In this document: positions 9,561-18,705 of the stretch, piece after piece
Numbering within the stretch: the first letter of the stretch is position 1
Layout of the letters: every line of letters starts with the position of its first letter
NCBI GenBank assembly: GCA_947458705.1
Contig: CANHAH010000008.1
Coordinates: 1-44,401, forward strand
Source of the DNA: Opitutia bacterium
GTDB taxonomy: Bacteria; Verrucomicrobiota; Verrucomicrobiia; Opitutales; Opitutaceae
Length of the DNA stretch: 44,401 nt
Reading direction: 5' to 3'
Program-made: the position numbers and the translations under genes
The notes under the pieces: model-generated
What the model was told of the DNA's origin: nothing
Databases searched by the model: none
What the model saw: only the letters and a program-made list of their open reading frames with translations

Positions 9561-10646
9561 ATGGCTGAACGTCTTATCGTTAATCTGGCAGAGCGGAGTT
9601 ATCCCATCTGGTTTGGGACGGACTTGAGCGTGGAGGTGCGCGCCAAGGTGGCCGAATTATCGGCCGCTGGTCGCAAGGTCGCCGTCGTAACCGATCAGAC
9701 CGTGGCGACGCTGCAAGCGGCGGCGATGTCGGCGATGTTTGGCGAAATGCCGGTTTTGGCGCTCGCGCCTGGTGAGGGGACGAAGTCTTTGGCGGAACTC
9801 GGTCGCGTGCTTGATTTTCTTGCGGCACATCGCATGGATCGCACGAGCGTACTTTTTGCCGTGGGCGGTGGCGTGATAGGTGATCTCGGTGGTTTTGCAG
9901 CAGCGGCGTATTTGCGAGGGATCGATTTTGTCCAAATTCCAACTACATTGCTAGCAATGGTCGATAGTTCCGTTGGAGGAAAAACGGGCATCAATCTGTC
10001 GGCGGGAAAAAATCTCGTCGGCGCGTTTCATCAACCCCGCGGCGTATTCGTGGCGACCGGTTTACTGGCAACGTTACCACCCCGTGAATTTGCTGCGGGC
10101 ATGGCGGAGGTCATTAAATATGGTTTGCTCGGTGATGAGGCCTTGCTGGCGCAACTCGAAAGAGCGCCATTAAAGATGAATTCGCCAGAGTTAGCCGCGA
10201 TCGTGCGGCGTTGCTGTGAATTGAAGGCGGCAATTGTCGAGGCGGACGAACGTGAACTTGCCCAAGAAGGCGGTCGGGCATTGCTCAACCTTGGTCATAC
10301 GTTTGGCCACGCTATCGAGCAGGTGACCGGCTACGGTGCTTACCTGCACGGTGAAGCTGTCGCTATCGGCTTGTGTGCTGCTGCGCGGTTGTCGGAGAAA
10401 CTCGGTGCGATCGGCGCGGCTGATGTCGCCCGCGTGGATGCAGTGGTTTTGGCTCATGGTTTGCCGACGCGGTTACGCGCGCCGTTGGCGATCGGCGAAT
10501 TGGCGGCCGCGATGGCCCGAGATAAAAAAGTGCGCGCTGGCGGGTTGCGTTTCGTGGTATTGAAGACCTTGGGCGCCGCGGCGACGCAGGGTGGGATAGA
10601 TCCTAGTTTGGCCGAAGCGAGTTTCGCCGCAGTGGGCGCAGTTTGA
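9561..10646 (+). CDS. aroB: 3-dehydroquinate synthase
   Basis: VGGGVIGDLGGFAAAAYLRGIDFVQIPTTLLAMVDSSVGGKTGIN, FHQPRGVFVATGLLATLPPREFAAGMAEVIKYG, NLGHTFGHAIE, LHGEAVAIGL. Start placed at the internal ATG (MAERLIVNL). Confidence 0.95.
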   Translation: MAERLIVNLAERSYPIWFGTDLSVEVRAKVAELSAAGRKVAVVTDQTVATLQAAAMSAMFGEMPVLALAPGEGTKSLAELGRVLDFLAAHRMDRTSVLFAVGGGVIGDLGGFAAAAYLRGIDFVQIPTTLLAMVDSSVGGKTGINLSAGKNLVGAFHQPRGVFVATGLLATLPPREFAAGMAEVIKYGLLGDEALLAQLERAPLKMNSPELAAIVRRCCELKAAIVEADERELAQEGGRALLNLGHTFGHAIEQVTGYGAYLHGEAVAIGLCAAARLSEKLGAIGAADVARVDAVVLAHGLPTRLRAPLAIGELAAAMARDKKVRAGGLRFVVLKTLGAAATQGGIDPSLAEASFAAVGAV

Positions 10647-10731
10647 CCGCGAGCGGGAGCTGTCGGGCCTTAATCGAGTAGACCAAAAAATCTCCGTGTG
10701 TTTATCGGGCGGCGTGCGTTAAGCTATTTCC

Positions 10732-11379
10732 ATGTCGGCCATCGACGAAGGCATCGTCCGCGAGTATTTTGAACAGAACGGATTTTTCGTGCGCCAAGCG
10801 CGTAAATACTCCGTGACTGCGCGCAAGAAAACAGGGGAAGAAGAGATCGATTTATTGGTGTCGAATCCGGCATGGGTGCGCGGCAGTCGCTCGCCAGATT
10901 TTTTCCTTTTCGCAAACGAGCTACCCTTCATCCAACGCGCCGTGGTGTCCGTCAAACCGTGGCACACGAACGTCTTTACTCCGGCGATTCTACGGAGCTC
11001 TCCGGAGATTTTCGGGTTTTTGGAAGAAAACGTACTTAAGCAAGTTCCGCGATTTTTCGAACCTGATGCGCCCGACGGCGAGCACGACGCGGTGGTGACG
11101 AAGATTTTGGTCTTGCCCGCGTTGCCTACAGCGGAACCGTTTCGGTCACAAAGCGTGGCCTTGCTCAAGGAGCGAGGGGTCGATGCGATTATTTCTTTTC
11201 GCGCTATGCTCACCGACTTGATCGACAAAATCGAAAGTAACCAAAACTACAGCAAGAGCGACACACTACAGGTCATGCGCATTTTAAAAAATTACGATCT
11301 ACTTAAGGACTCGCAGCTTGAACTGCCTGTTGGCCGTGAGCCCGTGGGCCGTAAAATTCGCTCTGACATGATCAAATGA
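10732..11379 (+). CDS. Conserved hypothetical protein, possible PD-(D/E)XK-like fold
   Basis: 216-codon ORF in an operon-like position between aroB and lpxA, overlapping lpxA by ATGA. EEEIDLLVSNP...RAVVSVKPWH pattern. Confidence 0.75.
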   Translation: MSAIDEGIVREYFEQNGFFVRQARKYSVTARKKTGEEEIDLLVSNPAWVRGSRSPDFFLFANELPFIQRAVVSVKPWHTNVFTPAILRSSPEIFGFLEENVLKQVPRFFEPDAPDGEHDAVVTKILVLPALPTAEPFRSQSVALLKERGVDAIISFRAMLTDLIDKIESNQNYSKSDTLQVMRILKNYDLLKDSQLELPVGREPVGRKIRSDMIK

Positions 11380-12134
11380 GTAGCAACATCCATCCCACGG
11401 CTTTAATCGAACCCGGTGCCCAAATCGGCGCAGATTGCGAGATCATGGCCTACGCCGTCATAACGCGACATTGTGTGTTGGGTAATCGTGTAATCGTGCA
11501 TCCGTTCGCGGTGATTGGCGGCGATCCGCAATATTTGAAATTCGACCGCTCGCTTGTGACTGGCGTGCGCATCGGCGCAGGTACGGTCATCCGCGAGCAC
11601 GTTACAATCAATCGCTCTATCCATGTGGGGCAGGTGACGACTGTGGGGGCCGGTTGTTTTCTCATGGCTAATGCCCACGTCGCGCACGATTGCGTGGTCG
11701 GCGATCACGTAGTGCTGGCCAACAACGCTATGCTCGCGGGCCACGTCGAGATCGGAGCCAATACCTTTGTTGGTGGTGGCGCCGGTCTGCATCAATTTTG
11801 TCGGATCGGTGAAGGAGTTATGGTCGCGGGTAACGCCTCGGTCACTCGCGATGTGCCCCACTTTACGATGGTGGCGGAGCGCGATGAAGTTATCGGTTTC
11901 AACATTGTAGGCCTAAAGCGGCGCTGCGTCGAGCGCACGGCGATCGCTCAATTGAAAGCGGCGTTTCACGAGGTGTATTTCACTCAGGGTAACATCCGCG
12001 AAGTGGCGGCGGCATTGTTAATGGGTAATAACTATCCGAGCCTTGAGGCGCGGAAATTCCTTGAGTTCTTCAGCGGAGGTAAACGCAGTTTTGCGCGTGC
12101 GCGTCGCGCGTTAGTCGACGAGGCGACGCCATGA
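11376..12134 (+). CDS. lpxA: Acyl-[ACP]--UDP-N-acetylglucosamine O-acyltransferase
   Basis: Left-handed hexapeptide repeats: IHPTALIEPGAQIGADCEIMAYAVI, VIGGDPQYLKF, HVAHDCVVGDHVVLANNAMLAGHVEIGANTFVGGGAGLHQFCRIG, plus C-terminal helical region. Confidence 0.93.
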   Translation: MSSNIHPTALIEPGAQIGADCEIMAYAVITRHCVLGNRVIVHPFAVIGGDPQYLKFDRSLVTGVRIGAGTVIREHVTINRSIHVGQVTTVGAGCFLMANAHVAHDCVVGDHVVLANNAMLAGHVEIGANTFVGGGAGLHQFCRIGEGVMVAGNASVTRDVPHFTMVAERDEVIGFNIVGLKRRCVERTAIAQLKAAFHEVYFTQGNIREVAAALLMGNNYPSLEARKFLEFFSGGKRSFARARRALVDEATP

Positions 12135-13057
12135 GCGCGGCTAAACTCGCGTTCACATGCGGTGATCCTGCGGGCGTGGGCCCGGAAATCGTGGCGGCCT
12201 GGCTTGCGGCTCATCCCGCGGAAGCCGCAGATGTAGTCGTGATCGGGCCTGTCCGTTGGTTGGCGTCGCTCGAAACGCCTGCGACGAAGATTTCTGTGGG
12301 TATGGAGGATTTTTTGGCGATACCGGGACAGCCGACAGCCGAAGGAGCGCTTGTGGCTTGGGCGGCGATGCAACGTGCAGCGGAAGGTTGCGCGATGGGT
12401 GAATTTAGCGGCGTCGTGACCGGACCAGTGAGTAAAGCGGGATTGTCGCGCGTGGGTTACACGTGGCCGGGGCAGACGGAATTCTTTGCGGCACAATGGG
12501 GCGGTGAACCCGTGATGGCGTTTTGCGGCGGGCGCTTGCGCGTGGTGTTGACGACCTGGCACGTGCCTTTGTGCGAAGTGCCTCAACTTCTAGGGCCGCA
12601 GTTGTTGCATCGCACCGTCGCCGCAGCGGATGCGCTCGCGCGTGCCCAAGGGGTCTCAACGCCTCGCATCGGTGTTTGCGGTCTGAATCCTCACGCAGGT
12701 GAGGGTGGATTAATAGGGGAAGAGGAACGCGATTTTATCAATCCAGCGCTGACTCAAATGCGCGCGGAGTTTCCTGGTCTAAGCGAGTGCCAACCAGGCG
12801 ACACGTTGTTTGCCCGAGCCTTGCGCGGCGAGTTTGATGTCGTGGTGGCACTCTATCACGACCAAGGGCTTGCACCGTTAAAGGTGATAGATTTTGACGA
12901 AGCGGTGAACGTCACGCTCGGGCTGCCGCACGTGCGGACTAGTCCTGACCACGGTACGGCTTTTGGCATCGCCGGTCAGGGTAGAGCTAGCCCTACGAGT
13001 TTTTTTAACGCGGTGATTGTGGCGCGGCGCTTGATAAACGCACGCAAACCGCGATAG
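12131..13057 (+). CDS. pdxA: 4-hydroxythreonine-4-phosphate dehydrogenase
   Basis: FTCGDPAGVGPEIV, GVVTGPVSKAGL, GQTEFFA, GLNPHAGEGGLIGEEE, DVVVALYHDQGLAPLKVIDFDEAVNVTLGLPHVRTSPDHGTAFGIAGQG. Confidence 0.95.
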   Translation: MSAAKLAFTCGDPAGVGPEIVAAWLAAHPAEAADVVVIGPVRWLASLETPATKISVGMEDFLAIPGQPTAEGALVAWAAMQRAAEGCAMGEFSGVVTGPVSKAGLSRVGYTWPGQTEFFAAQWGGEPVMAFCGGRLRVVLTTWHVPLCEVPQLLGPQLLHRTVAAADALARAQGVSTPRIGVCGLNPHAGEGGLIGEEERDFINPALTQMRAEFPGLSECQPGDTLFARALRGEFDVVVALYHDQGLAPLKVIDFDEAVNVTLGLPHVRTSPDHGTAFGIAGQGRASPTSFFNAVIVARRLINARKPR

Positions 13058-13067
13058 TCGAAGTTGA

Positions 13068-13460
13068 ATGTCATCGCTCGCCCCCGAGATTTCTCCGTCT
13101 ACTCTTTTGCCCGATGGCGTGCGCGCTGGAAACGAGAACCTCGTGCTACTCACGCCCGCAGCCGGGGGTAAGGTCGCAGCGTTGATTGCTCGCGAGGCGC
13201 AGGGTGAGTTTCTCCGAATCGCGATCACTGGCGGAGGGTGCAATGGCTTGAGTTATAAGATGAAATTCGTGCCGTCGCCGAAACGCGGCGATATCCTCGT
13301 GCGCACGGCCAACACACAGGTCCTCGTCGATCCGAAGACGGCACTTTATCTAAAAGGTACGCACCTTGACTATTCAGGTGCGATGGTTGCGGGTGGTTTT
13401 AAGTTCTCCAACCCCAACGCCAAGGCCAGTTGCTCCTGTGGTGAGAGCTTTAGCGTATGA
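13068..13460 (+). CDS. IscA/ErpA/HesB-type iron-sulfur cluster assembly protein
   Basis: LLTPAAGGKVAALIAREAQGEFLRIAITGGGCNGLSYKMKF...FSNPNAKASCSCGESFSV: conserved GGGCxG and CxCG cysteines. Confidence 0.9.
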   Translation: MSSLAPEISPSTLLPDGVRAGNENLVLLTPAAGGKVAALIAREAQGEFLRIAITGGGCNGLSYKMKFVPSPKRGDILVRTANTQVLVDPKTALYLKGTHLDYSGAMVAGGFKFSNPNAKASCSCGESFSV

Positions 13461-13556
13461 ATCTCGCCCCGGCGAACTCGGTCAAATTGGTGTTGCCCCG
13501 CGTGGGTCGAGCGGCGACATATGTCACGTCTTCACTCTTTTGACCAAATCTAATTG

Positions 13557-14243
13557 ATGGCTACTTCGTTCCCTTCCGCCGGCGGTGGCGGCAATCGCTC
13601 CGGTTCTTATCAGCGTCGCAACGTCGACCCTTTCGCGGCCATCCGCCGCAATCATCGGATCAAGGTGCCCTCCGTGCGCTGCATCTCGCCCGAAGGCAAA
13701 CAGCTCGGTATTCTCGAAACCACGAAGGCCATTTCATTGGCTTTGGAAGTCGGCCTCGACCTCGTCGAAGTCGCGCCCAATGCCACGCCCCCGGTCTGCC
13801 GCATTATGGATTTCGGCAAGTATGTATACGAGGAGCAGAAGAAGACCTCTCACGTGAAATCCACGGCGAGCAAGATTAAGGAAATAGAATTTAGCGCGCG
13901 TATCGCAGACGGCGATTTCTTCACCAAGGTCCGCCACGCCGAAGAATTTCTCGGTCATGGCAATAAAGTGAAGCTCCGTCTCAAGTTCCGCGGTCGCGAA
14001 ATGGCTCATACCGATCTCGGGTTTGCCGTCATGACGCGTGCGGTCGGCGAACTGGTGGGTATGGGTAACCCTGACGCCGAACCTAAACTGATCGGTCGTA
14101 ATATTCACGTGATGCTCACCCCGCTCGCGCCCAATAAACGCAAGCCGAAGTTCCAATCGCAAGGCAGCTCGCCCGCCGTTGATGATGGTCCCGACTTATC
14201 GGGCGATGACGACGAGGATGACAAACCCACGGCGGGTGCCTGA
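13557..14243 (+). CDS. infC: Translation initiation factor IF-3 with C-terminal acidic extension
   Basis: NHRIKVPSVRCISPEGKQLGILETTKAISLALEVGLDLVEVAPNATPPVCRIMDFGKYVYEEQKK, KLRLKFRGREMAHTDLG. The codon preceding the ATG is TTG, also a possible start (13554). Confidence 0.95.
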   Translation: MATSFPSAGGGGNRSGSYQRRNVDPFAAIRRNHRIKVPSVRCISPEGKQLGILETTKAISLALEVGLDLVEVAPNATPPVCRIMDFGKYVYEEQKKTSHVKSTASKIKEIEFSARIADGDFFTKVRHAEEFLGHGNKVKLRLKFRGREMAHTDLGFAVMTRAVGELVGMGNPDAEPKLIGRNIHVMLTPLAPNKRKPKFQSQGSSPAVDDGPDLSGDDDEDDKPTAGA

Positions 14244-14253
14244 GGTTTTTAGT

Positions 14254-15408
14254 ATGAACACCCAGCGGGTGCTATTGGCCGCGCTGGGTGGCTTGATGGG
14301 ATGGTTGCTTGTTTCCGGAGTTGCCGCGCAGGAAAATGTCCTGCGTTTACCTCCCACACGCCCGGGCGCTCCTGTAACTGCTCCGTCGGTGCCCTCAGCC
14401 GCGAAGCCTAAAAACGAAACTGCCAGCCCTGCCCAAATTCCTCGCTCCTCGCGTTTCGGCGCTACTGATTGGGTTGAGATTAGCGTCGCGGCGAAACGCT
14501 TAGGACTGAAAGTTGGATGGACGCTTTCAGCGCGTGAGGCGGTGCTCACCGATAAAGACATCCGTCTCGAACTAGCTTCTGATCGACTCGAAGCTGGACT
14601 CAACGGCCATCGCATTTTTTTAGGACAGGCGCCTCTGTCGCGCAGTGGTAATTTATACGTCAGCAAGATCGATCTTGAGCGCTGCCTTGTGCCGCTCGTG
14701 CGTCCGTCTTTGCTTGGCGTTCCCAAATCCGCCCCAAAAACCATCGTGATCGATCCCGGCCACGGCGGGCCCGACACCGGCAAGGTCAACGGCGCTCTCG
14801 GCCTGTTTGAGAAAACCTTCACGCTCGATACCTCGCTGCGATTAAAAAAAATACTTGAGGCGCGCGGCTGGAAGGTCGTGCTCACACGCAGCGACGATCG
14901 CCAGTTGAAACCCGGTAAACAGGATGACTTACAACGTCGAGCGCAGATCGCTGATGAAGTCGACGCAGATGTATTTGTGAGCATCCATTTTAACTCAGTC
15001 GCCGAGCAGGTGGAGAAAGTCAGCGGGGCCGAAGTCTATCGTTTTACCCCGCAGCACCAACCGCCCGTCACCCGTGCTATGCGTCGCCTCGATGACGAGG
15101 TCATCAATCCCGGCAACGGCAATGATGTTTGGAACAGCCTCCTCGCTTATTCGATTCAGCGGCGCCTACTGCGTGACTTGAAGCTTGATGACCGCGGTTT
15201 CAAACACGACCGCCTCGCAGTGCTCCGTCTCGTTTCTTGTCCTGCCGTGCTGATCGAAGGCGGCTTCCTTTCCAATACTAGCGAAGCTCGACGCATCGGC
15301 AACGCCACTTACCGCCAGCAACTCGCCGAGGCGATCGCCAACGGACTTGGCGCCTACGCGTCGCAGTTGCAAAGTCTGCGTAGCGGAGTGAAAACTCCTG
15401 CCAATTAA
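14254..15408 (+). CDS. N-acetylmuramoyl-L-alanine amidase (Amidase_3)
   Basis: TIVIDPGHGGPDTGKVNGALGLFEKTFTLDTSLRLKKILEARGWKVVLTRSDDR, DVFVSIHFNS, PAVLIEGGFLSN. Start at MNTQRVLLAALGGL (signal peptide); the longer ORF overlaps infC. Confidence 0.93.
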   Translation: MNTQRVLLAALGGLMGWLLVSGVAAQENVLRLPPTRPGAPVTAPSVPSAAKPKNETASPAQIPRSSRFGATDWVEISVAAKRLGLKVGWTLSAREAVLTDKDIRLELASDRLEAGLNGHRIFLGQAPLSRSGNLYVSKIDLERCLVPLVRPSLLGVPKSAPKTIVIDPGHGGPDTGKVNGALGLFEKTFTLDTSLRLKKILEARGWKVVLTRSDDRQLKPGKQDDLQRRAQIADEVDADVFVSIHFNSVAEQVEKVSGAEVYRFTPQHQPPVTRAMRRLDDEVINPGNGNDVWNSLLAYSIQRRLLRDLKLDDRGFKHDRLAVLRLVSCPAVLIEGGFLSNTSEARRIGNATYRQQLAEAIANGLGAYASQLQSLRSGVKTPAN

Positions 15409-15437
15409 ATTTATTCTCACTTTCGCTCATTTTCACA

Positions 15438-16490
15438 ATGAACTCCCGCCACCTCGCTGTCTTCTTTGCCATTCTCACTACCGCCGCGCCGCTCGCGGCT
15501 TGGGATTACAATGGTCACCGTATGGTCAATCAGATCGCATTGCAGGCCTTGCCGGCTGAGTTCCCAGCCTTTGTCCGCCAACCAGATAATATCGAGCGAG
15601 TGTTGTTTCTCTCCGGCGAAGGTGACCGTTGGCGTAACGTACCCGACCTCATCATGAAACAATCCGGCGGCAGCTGGACCGATCATTTTTGTGACCTCGA
15701 ACAACTCACCGAAGTCGGTATCGACCCGGCTAAGGTCTCGTCGTTTCGCTATGATTTTATCGTGCAATTTGCCGCCGCTCGCGCGGCACACGCCGATAAA
15801 TTGCCTAAGATCGATCCGGCTAAAAATGCTGATCACACGCGCGAGTGGCCTGGATTTGCGCCTTGGATGATCGCGGAGCATTTCGCTCGGCTACGCTCGG
15901 CGTTTGCATACCTGAAAGTATTTGAAGAACTCGGCACCCCCGAGGAAATCGCCAACGCCAAGGCTAACGCGATCTACACCATGGGCGTAATGGGTCACTA
16001 CGTCGGCGACTGCGCTCAGCCCTTGCACACGACCGTGCATCACAATGGCTGGGTTGGCGCTAATCCCAATGGCTACGCTACTGCTAGTGGTATCCATAGC
16101 TGGATCGATGGAGGCTTCATCGCAAAGGCCGGCATCAAACTCACCGAAATATCCGCGCAGGTGAAACCCGCGCAGCCCATCGTCCTCGCGCCTCGCGCGG
16201 ATGGACGCGAGCCGTTGTTTGTCGCGGTGATGGATTATCTCATCGCTTCGCAACAACGCGTTGAACCGTTATACGCGATGGACAAGGCTGATAAGTTTCG
16301 TGTGAAACCCGGTGTGACGCCGAGTGCTGAAGGCCGCGACTTCATAAAAGCGCGCTTACTCACCGGTGGCGAAATGCTCGCCTCGATCTGGCTCACCGCT
16401 TGGCGCGCAGCCCCGCCTGATACGTTTTTGCGCACGCAGTTGATTCGCCGGCAGGAAGAATCTAAGGGCGCACCCGCGGACCGGCCCTGA
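15438..16490 (+). CDS. S1/P1-nuclease / zinc-dependent phospholipase-C-like secreted protein
   Basis: Signal peptide ending at A-A-WDYNGHRMVNQIA (mature Trp1-type zinc ligand), DHFCDLE, MGVMGHYVGDCAQPLHTTVHHNGW, SGIHSWIDGG. Confidence 0.75.
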   Translation: MNSRHLAVFFAILTTAAPLAAWDYNGHRMVNQIALQALPAEFPAFVRQPDNIERVLFLSGEGDRWRNVPDLIMKQSGGSWTDHFCDLEQLTEVGIDPAKVSSFRYDFIVQFAAARAAHADKLPKIDPAKNADHTREWPGFAPWMIAEHFARLRSAFAYLKVFEELGTPEEIANAKANAIYTMGVMGHYVGDCAQPLHTTVHHNGWVGANPNGYATASGIHSWIDGGFIAKAGIKLTEISAQVKPAQPIVLAPRADGREPLFVAVMDYLIASQQRVEPLYAMDKADKFRVKPGVTPSAEGRDFIKARLLTGGEMLASIWLTAWRAAPPDTFLRTQLIRRQEESKGAPADRP

Positions 16491-16497
16491 GCTCGGG

Positions 16498-17295
16498 ATG
16501 GCGGAACTTGATTGCGCGTACATGCACGACGATTACGCTGAACGTTTTGGTGGTATAGGCCGATTGCTCGGCGCTCCGTCGCTGGATAAGTTACGCGCGG
16601 CTCATGTGGCTGTTATCGGCGTCGGGGGAGTGGGCTCGTGGACGGTCGAGGGCCTCGCGCGCAGCGGTGTGGGCGCGCTTACCTTGATCGATCTCGACGA
16701 TGTGTGCGTGACTAATGTTAATCGCCAGTTGCCTGCGCTTGATGGGCAGATCGGCCGGCCTAAAATCGACGTGCTCGCCGAGCGCGTGCGCTTGATCAAC
16801 CCGGCTTGTCACGTCACTACCGTGGCGGAGTTTTTCACTCCAGCCTCGGCGGAACGTTTGCTCTCTGAGAAATTTGACGGCGTCGTGGATGCGGTGGATC
16901 TCATGTCACATAAGGCGCTGATTATCGCTGAAGTAGTGAAGCGACGCCTCAAATGCGTGACCGTGGGTGGCGCGGGTGGGCGGCGCGATGCGACGCAGTT
17001 GCGTGCTGGTGATCTCGGTCAATCGGGCTGCGACGAGTTACTTCGTCAGGTGCGCAAAAAACTGCGGCGTGATTACGGTTTCGCGGGCGGCAAGGGGAAT
17101 CTATACGGCGTACGCTGTGTGTGGACCGAGGAGAAACCGGTGTTTCCGTGGGCCGATGGCACGTGTCGCGCCGAGGTCGAACCAGGAACGAATCTGAAGT
17201 TGGACTGCGCGACGGGCTTTGGCACCGCGGTGTGGGTCACGGGCGCCTTTGGCCTCGTCGCTGCGCAGGAAATGGTGCGAGAACTTGAGGCGTGA
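16498..17295 (+). CDS. tcdA: tRNA threonylcarbamoyladenosine dehydratase (E1-like ThiF family)
   Basis: AERFGGIGRLLG...HVAVIGVGGVGSWTVEGLARSGVGALTLIDLDDVCVTNVNRQLPAL...DVLAERVRLINPACHV...VVDAVDLMSHKALII. Confidence 0.92.
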   Translation: MAELDCAYMHDDYAERFGGIGRLLGAPSLDKLRAAHVAVIGVGGVGSWTVEGLARSGVGALTLIDLDDVCVTNVNRQLPALDGQIGRPKIDVLAERVRLINPACHVTTVAEFFTPASAERLLSEKFDGVVDAVDLMSHKALIIAEVVKRRLKCVTVGGAGGRRDATQLRAGDLGQSGCDELLRQVRKKLRRDYGFAGGKGNLYGVRCVWTEEKPVFPWADGTCRAEVEPGTNLKLDCATGFGTAVWVTGAFGLVAAQEMVRELEA

Positions 17296-17323
17296 GCCCT
17301 CGGGTTTGAGCAATCGACTGCGC

Positions 17324-18178
17324 CTAAGCACGGAGGAATAGGCGTCGGTAGTTGGCGGCGACAAGGGTGGTGAGCGTACTAAGTGAAAGCTCGCGGAGGG
17401 TTGCTAGGGCGGTGTAGGTGTCGGCGAGGTTGGCTGGATGGTTCAACTCCGGCGCAGCAGCAAACGCGTGGGGCGCGTGCCTAGGAGGAGCCTGCATAGC
17501 GGGCGCATCGGTCTCGACGAGCAGACGCTCCAGCGGTATGGTTTGATATAAGGCCCGTAGGCGCACGTGCCGTGGGGCTAAGTACGCGCCGTTAAAGGAG
17601 AAATATGCGCCGAGCGCGGCGAAGGGTGCGACGAGTTCGACCGAGCCGCTGTAGGCGTGCAGGAGAAAACCACGCGGCGGGAGCGGGCCGGCTTGCAACG
17701 TCTCAAGCAACAGGCCGAAGGCGTCGATGCAGTGAATCGTGGCGGGACGGTCGAGCGCGACGGCCAGCGCGAGCTGCGTTTGGAAAATGTCGCGTTGCTC
17801 GTCCAACGGCGCTCGGCGCAGGCCGGCAAGGCGCGGATCATCGGCCCGGGCGCGGTCGAGCATCCAGCGGTCTAGGCCGATCTCGCCGACGGCCGCGCTA
17901 GGATCGGCGGCTAAATACTGACCCAGCGTTTCGAGCCACGTGGGGGATCGGTTGCCGGTGTCCCAGGGGTGGAGACCGTAGCTGGGAGTGATGTGGAGTG
18001 CTGGGCGCTCCGCCGGGACTCTGGCGGCGAGCGCGGCGACGGTGGGCCAGTCGGCCTCCTCGGTGCCGTTGACAACGACATGGGTGATGCCTGCGGCGCT
18101 AAGCGCGGGGAAAATCGCCGGGATGTGCGGGGCGAGCGCTGGGGCAGCGAGGTGGTTGTGGGCGTCGCAGAACATCAT
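17324..18178 (-). CDS. TatD-family metal-dependent hydrolase
   Basis: CDAHNHL (DxHxH), GLHPWD, AVGEIGLDRWMLDRA, FQTQLALAVALDRPATIHCIDAFG, LLVETDAPAM. Confidence 0.9.
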   Translation of the reverse strand: MMFCDAHNHLAAPALAPHIPAIFPALSAAGITHVVVNGTEEADWPTVAALAARVPAERPALHITPSYGLHPWDTGNRSPTWLETLGQYLAADPSAAVGEIGLDRWMLDRARADDPRLAGLRRAPLDEQRDIFQTQLALAVALDRPATIHCIDAFGLLLETLQAGPLPPRGFLLHAYSGSVELVAPFAALGAYFSFNGAYLAPRHVRLRALYQTIPLERLLVETDAPAMQAPPRHAPHAFAAAPELNHPANLADTYTALATLRELSLSTLTTLVAANYRRLFLRA

Positions 18179-18202
18179 GACGAAGCGGGCGCTGGGCTGG
18201 CC

Positions 18203-18640
18203 TCAGACGAGGTGCGACTGGGCTAGGGTGCGGATGCGTTGGCGGACCGCAGTGAGGCCGTTGCGACGTGTAGGAGATAGGTTGGCGAGGAGCTCGAGGG
18301 TGGCGAGTGGGTCGGCGTCGCTGGCGGCGATCTCGAGGGGAGTGGCGCCGCTGAAAAAATCGGCTAGACCGACGACAAGGCCGCGCACGAGGGGCGAGTC
18401 GGCATCCGCTTGGAAAGCGAGTACCCCATCGGGCCGGAGCTCGGCGGTGAGCCAGACAGCGGAGATACAACCGAGTACACGGTGGGCCTCGGTGCGGGCG
18501 GAGGAGGGAAGGGGCGGGGTGCGCCGGGCGCGTTCGACCAGGAGGGTAAGACGCTCCTGCAGGTCGTCGATGGGCGTAAAATCGTCGGCGAGCGTCGAGA
18601 GTTTGGCGGCGAGGATCACGTTGGAGAGTTCAGTGCACAC
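18203..18640 (-). CDS. SufE/CsdE-family cysteine desulfuration protein
   Basis: FTPIDDLQERLTLLVERARRTPPLP, HRVLGCISAVWLTAE, DSPLVRGLVVGLADFFSGATPLEI, NLSPTRRNGLTAVRQRI. Start chosen at an in-frame GTG (18640); the ORF itself extends to 18724 and would overlap the divergent gene. Confidence 0.85.
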   Translation of the reverse strand: MCTELSNVILAAKLSTLADDFTPIDDLQERLTLLVERARRTPPLPSSARTEAHRVLGCISAVWLTAELRPDGVLAFQADADSPLVRGLVVGLADFFSGATPLEIAASDADPLATLELLANLSPTRRNGLTAVRQRIRTLAQSHLV

Positions 18641-18705
18641 GGAGACCGGGGGCAATCTCGTTGGAGCGATCGCAACTTGATGCGCTTTGCAGTGAGTGTT
18701 TAGGT

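Noticed and set aside
14179-14253. N-terminal extension of the amidase ORF overlapping infC
   Set aside because: A signal peptide begins at ATG 14254, and the extension lies within the acidic tail coding region of infC.
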